DNA from: Pseudomonas rhodesiae
Lineage (GTDB): Bacteria; Pseudomonadota; Gammaproteobacteria; Pseudomonadales; Pseudomonadaceae
Length of the DNA: 50,926 nucleotides
Assembly: GCF_007858255.1 (NCBI RefSeq)
Contig: NZ_VFEU01000034.1
Coordinates: 1 to 50,926 of the forward strand
Reading direction: 5' to 3'
The notes beneath the pieces were generated by a model. The model worked only from the letters and a program-made list of their open reading frames with translations. It searched no databases and had not been told where the DNA came from. Made by a program: the position numbers and the translations under genes. Below, one piece after another: positions 43,943-50,926 of this stretch. Numbering within the stretch: the stretch's first letter is position 1; the number at the start of each line of letters is the position of its first letter.

Positions 43943-45238
43943 TTATTCAGCCTCCGGCGCCCAGCGGCGAAACAGCACGCTGGCGTTCACACCACCGAAT
44001 CCGAATCCATTCGAGAGCGCATGGGTAATTGGCAACTGTCGCGAGTTCAGGGCGACCAGATCAAGGCCTTCGGCTGCCTCATCGGGATGATTGAGATTGA
44101 GCGTGGGTGGCACCACTTGGTCGCGAAGCGCTAGCACCGTGAACACCGCTTCAATGCCTCCGGCTGCGCCAAGCAGATGCCCGGTGGCGGACTTCGTCGA
44201 ACTGATCGCGACACTGGCGCCGCTCCCGAAAACCGAGCGAATCGCTGCCAACTCGCCTTTGTCGCCGACCTGGGTGGAGGTTGCATGCGCGTTGATGTGC
44301 TGAACGTCGGCGGGGCTCACCGCCGCCTGGCGCAGCGCCTGCTCCATGGCGCGACGTGCGCCGCTGCCGTCCTCCGGACCGGCCGTCAGGTGATACGCGT
44401 CAGCGCTGGTGCCATAGCCGACCAACTCCGCCAGGGGTTTGGCCCCACGCCTGAGGGCGTGCTCCAGTGACTCGATCACCAATAAACCGGCACCTTCGGA
44501 CATGACGAAGCCATCACGATCACGATCGAACGGTCGCGAGGCTGCCTGCGGGTGCTCGGCAAACCCCGTGGATAGCGCGCGGGCCGCTGCGAAACAGCCT
44601 AGGGTCACACGGTCTATCGCGGCCTCGGTACCGCCGCATATCGCGATATCCGCCTCACCGGCCCTGATGATTCTGGCCGCGTCGCCGATAGCCTGTACCC
44701 CTGCGGCGCAGGCCGTGACGGGAGCGCCGAGCGGGCCTTTAAAGCCGTGACGGATGGAGACGTGCCCGGCCGCCATATTGGCGAGAAAGGACGGTGCAGT
44801 GAATGGCGACAGTCGGCGAGGACCACGCGCATCGGTGGTGCGGACAGCGTCGGCAATCGCGCCGAAGCCACCCACGCCCGATGCAATGATCGTGGCCGTC
44901 CGCTCTTGGTCGGTGACCTCTGTTGGATGCCAGCCGGCCTGCTCCAGCGCTTCGTGCGCTGCCACCAATGCAAACTCGATGAAGCGATCCATCTTTTTGC
45001 GATCCTTGGCCGAGATGATGCGCTCCGGGTCGTAACCGGCGATGGCATCCTCTTCGAGAGACGGCACCTGGCCGCCTACTGCGATGCCCGTACCCTCAGT
45101 AATGTCGTCAGGCAGGTTGCGGATACCAGAACGCCCGGCCAGCAATCTCTTCCAGACTTCCTCTACTGCGCACCCCAAAGGCCCGACAATGCCGACGCCG
45201 GTGACCACGATTCGCTTTTGAGCTTCGAGATTACTCAT
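43943..45238 (-). CDS. Beta-ketoacyl-ACP synthase II (FabF-type)
   Basis: Condensing enzyme of 431 residues, about 18 longer than E. coli FabF. The Cys-His-His triad is intact: Cys177 (VTACAAGVQAIGDA), His318 (NAHATST) and His354 (KSATGHLLGAAGG). The C-terminal GFGFGGVNAS replaces the usual FGGTN. It lies 96 bases downstream of the RND permease on the same strand, with no other fatty-acid genes near. It is therefore an accessory copy rather than the housekeeping fabF, which normally sits with fabD-fabG-acpP. Confidence 0.9.
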   Translation of the reverse strand: MSNLEAQKRIVVTGVGIVGPLGCAVEEVWKRLLAGRSGIRNLPDDITEGTGIAVGGQVPSLEEDAIAGYDPERIISAKDRKKMDRFIEFALVAAHEALEQAGWHPTEVTDQERTATIIASGVGGFGAIADAVRTTDARGPRRLSPFTAPSFLANMAAGHVSIRHGFKGPLGAPVTACAAGVQAIGDAARIIRAGEADIAICGGTEAAIDRVTLGCFAAARALSTGFAEHPQAASRPFDRDRDGFVMSEGAGLLVIESLEHALRRGAKPLAELVGYGTSADAYHLTAGPEDGSGARRAMEQALRQAAVSPADVQHINAHATSTQVGDKGELAAIRSVFGSGASVAISSTKSATGHLLGAAGGIEAVFTVLALRDQVVPPTLNLNHPDEAAEGLDLVALNSRQLPITHALSNGFGFGGVNASVLFRRWAPEAE

Positions 45239-45334
45239 TGAATCCTCTTCATTTTTTCAGTCGCCGCCCACGCTACAGCGATGAGGTGCACGACGAGAGG
45301 ACGGGATGGCGCCCCATCCACTGGGTTTGCTTAC

Positions 45335-48300
45335 TTAATTCGCGGGCTCGGTTTGACCTGCATTGTCAGGACGGATCTTGAACCAAATGGCGTACATCGC
45401 CGGCAGGAATACCAGCGTCATAACGGTGCCGACTAACGTGCCTCCGATCAGCGTGTAGGCCAGGGTGCCCCAAAACACCGAATGGGTCAGCGGGATGAAT
45501 GCCAGGATCGCCGCCATCGCCGTAAGCAGCACCGGACGAGCCCGCTGCACGGTGGCTTCGATGACGGCGTGAAATGGATCCAAGCCTTCCTGGTCGTTGT
45601 GATGGATCTGCCCAATCAAAATCAGCGTGTTACGCATCAGGATGCCCGACAGCGCGATGAGACCAACCAGGGCGTTGATACCAAATGGTTGATGAAACAT
45701 CAGCAGGGTCGGTACTACGCCAATCAGCCCCAAAGGTGCTGTGAAAAACACCATGATCATTGCCGAGATCGAACGTACCTGAACGATGATGATCAGCAGC
45801 GTCAGGGCAATCATGATGGGTAGCAACGGCACTATCGCCTGGCCGGCCTTGCCCGACTCCTCGATTGCGCCCGCTTGCTCGATCCGATAGCCGTTGGGAA
45901 GCGTGTCGATAATCGGCTGCAGTTGCTTGACGATCACACCCGACACATCAGGTGGTTGAAGACCTTCGTCAATATCGCCGCGCACGGTGATCGTCGGGGT
46001 ACGGTCACGGCGCCGGAGAATGGGGTCTTCCATACGCACATCCACCTCTGCGACCTGGGACAGAGGGATACGCTGGCCCGCCGCGCCCACCAATGTAAAC
46101 CCCTCGATCCGAGCCGGATCCAGGCGGATGTCACCCGCGGCGCGCCCCACCACCTGCACTGAACGAATGTCTTCACGAACCGCTGTGATCGGCACGCCGG
46201 TCAGCAAGAACTGCAACTGCTGGGCGACTGCGCTGGAGGTCAGCCCTACCGCCTGCAAGCGATCCTGATCCAAGCGCAAATGCAAGGTCGGTGTCAGTGG
46301 GCCCCAATCGCTATTGACCGTCCTCATCAACGGGCTCGCTTGCATGACCGCTTGTACGCGCCCGGCAATCTCGCGCAGCTTGGTCGGGTCAGGCCCCATC
46401 ACTCGGTAGGCGACAGGGAAAGGTGAATACGGACCGAACACAATTTGCGTCGCCCTGACACGGGCCTCTGGGGCGAGCCCTGCAGCCACAGCTTCGCGCA
46501 AACGGACCTTGAGGGTTTCGCGCGCTTCCTGACTGGCCGTGAGCACCACAATCTTGGCGAACGATGGGTCCGGCAGTTCGGGTGCCATCGCCAGGAAGAA
46601 GCGCGGCGCGCCCTGGCCAATGTAGGCGGTGATGACTTTTGCCTCTTCCTGCTGTTGCAGCCAAGCCTCGACTTTTGCCGCGGTGGCACTGGTCTGTTCG
46701 ATGGAGGTTCCGTAGGGCATTTGCACCTCGACCATCACCTCGGGACGGTCCGACGTCGGGAAGAACTGCTTCTTCACCAGCCCCATGCCCAGAACGGCTA
46801 CAACAAACAACGTAATAACCGTGCCAGCCACCAGCCACTTGAGGGCGATGACCCGTGCCAGCACCCGGCGGAAGCGGTTGTAGCGGGGAGTATTGTAGAT
46901 AGCAGCATGCCCACCCTCGACCGGCTTGATCTCTGGCAACAACTTCACGCCCAGGTAAGGGGTGAAAGCCACTGCGACAATCCAGGACGCAATCAACGCA
47001 ATGCCCACGATCCAGAACATATTGCTGGTGTATTCGCCGGCAGTGGACTGGGCAAAACCGTTGGGCATGAAGCCAACCGCCGTTACCAGTGTGCCGGAGA
47101 GCATCGGCGCGGCCGTATGACTCCAGGCATACGCCGAGGCCTTGAGGCGGTCGTAGCCCTCCTCCATTTTCACCACCATCATTTCGATAGCAATGATCGC
47201 GTCATCTACCAGCAACCCGAGCGCCAGGATCAATGACCCGAGGGTAATACGGTCGAAGTTCTTTCCGGTGGCCGCCATCACCACAAACACGATCGCCAGT
47301 GTCAATGGCACGGCAGCGGCAACCACCACGCCCACACGCCAGCCCATGCTGAGGAAGCAAACGAGCATCACCACCAGCAGCGCGACAAAAAACTTGACCA
47401 TGAACTCGCCTACGGCCGAGTCGATGTTGACGGCTTGATCGGTGACCTTGGTCAGGGTCATGCCCAGTGGCATGTGCTCATTGATTTTGCGGGTCTCGGC
47501 GTCCAGCGCCTTGCCCAGATCCAGGCCGTTCCAACCTTCACGCATGATGACCCCCAGCAGCAGGGCCTCTTCTGCGTTATTGCGCACCACAAAGGTGGCC
47601 GGGTCTTCATAACCACGCTCGACAGTCGCCACATCGGAAAGCTTGAGCGTGCGCCCCTGAGCCACAATCGGTGTATCGCGAATCTTCTCCAGCTTATGGA
47701 AGGCACCGTCCAGGCGGAGGAAGACTTGCGGCCCGTTGGTGTCGATCGAACCGGCCGGCGTCAGTACGTTCTGATCATTCAACGCGGCAAAGATGTCCTG
47801 AGGCGCAATGCCCAAAGTGGCCAACCGATCATGGGAGAAGGACACAAAAATGCGCTCGGCCTGTTCGCCGATGATATTGACCTTCTTCACCCCCGGCACA
47901 TGCAAGAGTTGCTGACGCAACGACTCCGCATCACGCACCAACAGGCGCTGCGGCTCGCCTTTGGCTTTGAGAGCGAACAGCGCGAACGTCACGTCCGAAT
48001 ACTCGTCGTTGACCAATGGCCCGATCACACCCGCCGGTAGCTTGGTGGCCTCGTCGTCGAGTTTTTTGCGCGCCTGGTAAAACTCCTCCTGCACTTGCGG
48101 CGGCGGCGTGCTGTCGAGCAGCGACACCATGGTGAAAGCAAGACCCGGCCGCGTGTAGGTTTCCGTGCGGTCGTACCATTTCAATTCCTGCAAACGCTTT
48201 TCAAGGGGCTCGGCTACCTGGTCCTGCATCTCCTGCGCGGTCGCGCCGGGCCACGCGGTAATGACTGTCAGTTGCTTGACCGTAAACGGCGGATCCTCCG

Positions 48301-48418
48301 CACGCCCCAGCTTGAAGAACGCCAGGATGCCTGCCACCGCGATCAGAAAGATCAGAAACACCGTGATAGATCGCTCACGAACGGCGATCGCTGAAATATT
48401 GAAGCGGCCTTCGCTCAT
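45335..48418 (-). CDS. RND efflux transporter permease
   Basis: Inner-membrane pump of 1027 residues with the 12-TM RND layout and two large periplasmic loops. It starts RFNISAIAVRERSITVFLIFL and has the TM4 proton-relay pair Asp405-Asp406 (GLLVDDAIIAIE). GRAEDPPFTVKQLTVITAWPGAT identifies the MexF/TriC/AcrB-like hydrophobe or organic-solute branch (not CzcA metal type). It overlaps the adaptor gene by four bases. Substrates cannot be predicted. Confidence 0.94.
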   Translation of the reverse strand: MSEGRFNISAIAVRERSITVFLIFLIAVAGILAFFKLGRAEDPPFTVKQLTVITAWPGATAQEMQDQVAEPLEKRLQELKWYDRTETYTRPGLAFTMVSLLDSTPPPQVQEEFYQARKKLDDEATKLPAGVIGPLVNDEYSDVTFALFALKAKGEPQRLLVRDAESLRQQLLHVPGVKKVNIIGEQAERIFVSFSHDRLATLGIAPQDIFAALNDQNVLTPAGSIDTNGPQVFLRLDGAFHKLEKIRDTPIVAQGRTLKLSDVATVERGYEDPATFVVRNNAEEALLLGVIMREGWNGLDLGKALDAETRKINEHMPLGMTLTKVTDQAVNIDSAVGEFMVKFFVALLVVMLVCFLSMGWRVGVVVAAAVPLTLAIVFVVMAATGKNFDRITLGSLILALGLLVDDAIIAIEMMVVKMEEGYDRLKASAYAWSHTAAPMLSGTLVTAVGFMPNGFAQSTAGEYTSNMFWIVGIALIASWIVAVAFTPYLGVKLLPEIKPVEGGHAAIYNTPRYNRFRRVLARVIALKWLVAGTVITLFVVAVLGMGLVKKQFFPTSDRPEVMVEVQMPYGTSIEQTSATAAKVEAWLQQQEEAKVITAYIGQGAPRFFLAMAPELPDPSFAKIVVLTASQEARETLKVRLREAVAAGLAPEARVRATQIVFGPYSPFPVAYRVMGPDPTKLREIAGRVQAVMQASPLMRTVNSDWGPLTPTLHLRLDQDRLQAVGLTSSAVAQQLQFLLTGVPITAVREDIRSVQVVGRAAGDIRLDPARIEGFTLVGAAGQRIPLSQVAEVDVRMEDPILRRRDRTPTITVRGDIDEGLQPPDVSGVIVKQLQPIIDTLPNGYRIEQAGAIEESGKAGQAIVPLLPIMIALTLLIIIVQVRSISAMIMVFFTAPLGLIGVVPTLLMFHQPFGINALVGLIALSGILMRNTLILIGQIHHNDQEGLDPFHAVIEATVQRARPVLLTAMAAILAFIPLTHSVFWGTLAYTLIGGTLVGTVMTLVFLPAMYAIWFKIRPDNAGQTEPAN

Positions 48419-49524
48419 GGATGGCTCCCGGCAACGTTGGCTTGATCCTGCCCGGGCACTCGCACTTCTTCGCCATCGCGCAACAGATGGGCGCCTAACG
48501 CTACGATCTGCTCACCGACCTTAAGATCGCCTGCCACGCGCGCGGCATCGTCGCTCAACCCCAGCACCTGAACAGGGCGCCAAGAAACTTTTGCCGGTGA
48601 GCCGGCGATCACCCACACGCCTGTGCCTTTGCCTGGGTCATAAAGGGCCGCGATGGGGACTCGCAAAGCCTGCGCTTGCGAGGCGCCTTCTGCGATGCGC
48701 AGGGTAACCGTCGAACCTATCGGCGCATTGGTCAGCGCGCCCGCCAGCACGTACCGCGCCTCAAACGTGCGCGTGGCTTGGTCGGCAGAGTCGGAAAGCA
48801 GCCTCAGCTTCGCAGTCACTGCGTTGGCGGTATCTCCATAAAGCGTCGCTTGCGCAGTGGAACCTGGGGCAGGACGCAACGTCTCGGGCAGATGCACGAT
48901 GGCTTCGCGCTGACCTGCGCGCGCCAATCGAACCACAGGCTGCCCCGGGCTGACGACTTGCCCGGGCTCGGCGAGCGTCTCCACCACGACACCGTCGGAG
49001 TCGGCAAATAACACTGCGTAGCCAGAAGCATTGCGGGCTACGTCAGCCTGCGCTTCAGCGGCGCTAAGCTGCGCCTTTGCGGTATCCGCTGAGGCTTTGA
49101 TCTGGTCATAGGCCGATGCAGAAATAGCGCCTGCGGCTACCAGGCTGCGGTATCGCGCCTCGTCATCGGCTGTCTGCTTGGCTCGGGCTTTGGCGGCGAT
49201 GACCGACTCTTGCTGGGCTCGCGCCTGCAACCCGAGGTCGATAGGGTCAAGGCGCATAAGCGGCTGACCGCGTTTAACGCTCTGGCCGGTTTCGACCAAC
49301 CGCTCAAGGATCTTGCCGGAAACCCGAAAGCCCAGATCGCTCTGCACGCGGGCCGCCACTACCCCTGTGAATGAGCGTGACGCCTCTGAGGCACCCTCAA
49401 CCGTTCCGGGCCTTACCAGCGGAGCCTGCGTGCGCGGATCGTCAAGATTGGAGGAGTCACCACACGCCGTCAGGACGAGAGGCAACAAGCAGGCGGCAAT
49501 GGGGAAAGGTCGGAGCCGGAGCAT
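48415..49524 (-). CDS. RND periplasmic adaptor (membrane-fusion) lipoprotein
   Basis: HlyD-family adaptor of 369 residues. Lipoprotein signal with lipobox LTAC (MLRLRPFPIAACLLPLVLTACGD). It has a biotinyl-lipoyl-like domain, a coiled-coil hairpin (about 105-175, rich in Ala/Lys/Glu), a beta-barrel and a membrane-proximal domain. First gene of the minus-strand pump operon, with a palindromic operator over its -35 region. Confidence 0.93.
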   Translation of the reverse strand: MLRLRPFPIAACLLPLVLTACGDSSNLDDPRTQAPLVRPGTVEGASEASRSFTGVVAARVQSDLGFRVSGKILERLVETGQSVKRGQPLMRLDPIDLGLQARAQQESVIAAKARAKQTADDEARYRSLVAAGAISASAYDQIKASADTAKAQLSAAEAQADVARNASGYAVLFADSDGVVVETLAEPGQVVSPGQPVVRLARAGQREAIVHLPETLRPAPGSTAQATLYGDTANAVTAKLRLLSDSADQATRTFEARYVLAGALTNAPIGSTVTLRIAEGASQAQALRVPIAALYDPGKGTGVWVIAGSPAKVSWRPVQVLGLSDDAARVAGDLKVGEQIVALGAHLLRDGEEVRVPGQDQANVAGSHP

Positions 49525-49826
49525 AGGTTCCCTTATTAAATAGAGAGAGCAGGAGCGCTATATTCAGACTGGTGACTATTATTGTCAACAGTCACAAATC
49601 AAGAATCCAACTGGACCTTAGCCGTGCAATTCCCCTTACGCGAAAGCTCTAGATGCCCCCTTCACTCAGACTGGATCGGTACAAGGCGGCGTTTTGCAAG
49701 GGCTGCATGTGAGGCAGTAGAGGGTTATTTCTTAGCCATGCCTGAATTTAGCTCAGTGGCCTCAATTGACAGGTTGTGACCATAAAGTAATATGGTCACT
49801 AACATCCCGCGATTCAAGGAAGCTCA
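49525..49826. promoter_or_regulatory. Divergent RND promoter region with twin 24-bp palindromes
   Basis: Operator 1 (49572-49595) has arms GTGACT / AGTCAC and overlaps the minus-strand TTGACA (-35, plus coordinates 49583-49588) of the adaptor. Operator 2 (49776-49799) has perfect 9-bp arms GTGACCATA / TATGGTCAC around AAGTAA. It overlaps a near-consensus plus-strand promoter, TTGACA (49766-49771), 16 bases, TAATAT (49788-49793). Both palindromes span 24 bases and share GTGAC(C/T)AT. A TetR-like repressor would fit, but no such gene lies beside the pump within the window. Confidence 0.7.
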
Positions 49827-50816
49827 ATGCTCTCCCTGCGCCCCGCTGCTTTTCTGATAAGCGCCACCTTGATGACAGGCTGTGCGGTCGGCCCGGACTA
49901 TCGCCGTCCAGACGCCCCACTCACGGACCGATACTGGGGCCAGTTTTCTGTCGGGCAGAGACCAGCGGCAACGCCTGCCAGTCTGGTCATCTGGTGGGAG
50001 AGTTTCGGTGATCCACTGCTCGCCGGCTTCGTCTCCAAGGCGCTTGAGCAGAACCTCGATCTGGCACAGGCCCAGGCGCGGGTTACACAGGCGCGAGCCG
50101 GACTCAGCGCCGCCAATGCCGCTTTGGCGCCCTCAGCAAACATCAGCGCTCAGGCCGCACGTGCCTATCAATCCATCGAGACCCCGCTCGGCCAGGTGTT
50201 GAACTCAACGCCTGACTACGATCGGTATGGGAGTTCCTACGAGGCCGACCTCAATGCCAGTTGGGAAGTGGATATCTTTGGCGGCCTGCGACGCGGACGC
50301 GAGGCGGCGCTGGCCGAGTACCAGGCCAGCGAGGCAGGCGCCGCCGCCACACGATTGACCATCGCCGCACAGACCGCAGATACCTACATCACTATCCGTG
50401 GGCTGCAGACTCGGTTGGACATTGCGAATCGACAAGTCAAAACCCAGCAGGGACTGCTGGAGAAAGTCCAATTGCTCTATAGCAAAGGGCTTGCCGCCAG
50501 CTATGAGGTGCGTCAAACCGAGGGGGCGTTAGCCCAGGTCCAAGCCACGGTGCCGGTCCTGCAGGCCGGTCTGGATGCTGCCATGAACTCACTCGATGTC
50601 ATGCTCGGCACGCCACCCGGTACTCACCGTACGCAACTTGCCATGGTCGGGAGCATTCCGGTAGCACCGCAGTTAACGACCCTGGGAACCCCCGCCGATT
50701 TACTGCGGCGCAGGCCTGACCTCATCGTGGCCGAGCGCCGCCTTGCCGCCTCCAACGCACGCATCGGGGAAGCGATTGCCGAGTACTACCCGAAGTTCTC
50801 GCTAAGGAAACTCTGA
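49827..50816 (+). pseudogene. RND outer-membrane factor, truncated by IS insertion
   Basis: OprM/NodT-type outer-membrane lipoprotein. Lipobox LMTGC (MLSLRPAAFLISATLMTGCAVGPDY), then the OEP repeat (LEQNLDLAQAQARVTQARAG). LLRRRPDLIVAERRLAASNARIGEAIAEYYPKFSL is followed abruptly by RKL and a stop. Family members have about 460-490 residues; this one has 329. The break coincides with a CTAA target site and the left end of an IS5-family element (50806). About 140 C-terminal residues are missing, including much of the second barrel/helix repeat, so it is presumably non-functional. Confidence 0.85.
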
Positions 50817-50926
50817 AAAAGACTTTCTGATTTGGCAAAATACCGCGACCCCACCCACCGAGTTTCCCGATGAAGCAGATGACCTTCGCCGACGCCGAGT
50901 ACGCTGGCAAGCGCAAGCAAACCCGC
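50802..50926 (+). mobile_element. Left end of an IS5-family insertion sequence (partial)
   Basis: CTAA (50802-50805) fits the YTAR target preference of IS5 elements. The element then starts GGAAACTCTGAAAAAGAC (50806 onward), a likely terminal inverted repeat, with the transposase gene beginning 64 bases further in. The right end lies outside the window. Confidence 0.75.
50870..50926 (+). CDS. IS5-family transposase, N-terminal fragment
   Basis: Only 19 codons before the window ends: MKQMTFADAEYAGKRKQTR. This is the characteristic N-terminus of IS5-family DDE transposases common in Pseudomonas. The gene is cut by the window edge, not obviously by mutation. Confidence 0.85.
   Translation, partial: MKQMTFADAEYAGKRKQTR

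Overview
The window looks like chromosome of a fluorescent Pseudomonas (P. fluorescens group). It is GC-rich and carries typical REP/REPIN palindromes (gggggcttgccccc type). Its gene set is characteristic of that group: xenA, membrane glucose dehydrogenase gcd, a xylR-xylAFGH cluster, levansucrase, dauBAR, DUF6124-type small proteins and KGG-repeat stress proteins. No tRNA, rRNA or CRISPR array was seen. Family assignments come from reading the translations and were not checked against a database.

Layout. 1-896: gene-free, packed with interspersed palindromic repeats. 897-6302: TonB-dependent siderophore receptor (-), xenA (-) divergent from an ArsR-type regulator (+), a phosphodiesterase (-) and a bestrophin-like channel (+). 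6319-8390: an amino-acid-type dCache chemoreceptor behind a FliA promoter. 8437-12374: an atypical Nramp-like transporter (-) divergent from gcd (+). 12588-19102: xylR (-) divergent from xylA-xylF-xylG-xylH, the xylose isomerase and ABC uptake genes, without xylulokinase. 19104-21875: a compact minus-strand set of Fe(II)/2-oxoglutarate dioxygenase, EamA exporter and LysR regulator, the dioxygenase being visibly AT-richer. 22121-22632: a structured leader in front of a DUF6124-type gene. 22774-25763: levansucrase and mmsA (-). 25872-30974: a LysR regulator, dauB-dauA-dauR (D-arginine to L-arginine racemization) and a convergent arginine-type binding protein, separated by an eight-unit tandem satellite. 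31175-35138: a small unknown gene, an enolase-superfamily sugar-acid dehydratase with an ACS-type MFS transporter, and a divergent LysR regulator. 35337-39392: a periplasmic molybdenum hydroxylase (2Fe-2S subunit, Tat-exported molybdopterin subunit, tri-heme cytochrome c). 39470-42108: a minus-strand group (pncC, DUF421, unknown membrane protein, PLDc_N protein) divergent from two KGG-repeat proteins. 42221-43724: TetR regulator and divergent SDR. 43943-50926: a FabF-type ketosynthase, RND permease and adaptor (-), and a divergent outer-membrane factor (+) cut by an IS5-family insertion at the window edge.

How the parts work together. gcd can oxidize aldoses in the periplasm while the adjacent xyl cluster imports and isomerizes xylose. 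The dau operon and the binding protein share a palindromic motif that may be the DauR operator. The RND adaptor and outer-membrane factor promoters carry matching 24-bp palindromes, which suggests one repressor that is not in the window. The IS insertion has probably deprived this pump of its own outer-membrane channel. The most unusual signals are the pseudoknot-capable leader at 22121-22335, the REP-derived satellite at 29613-30193, the twin RND operators with the disrupted channel gene, and the dioxygenase-exporter-regulator module.
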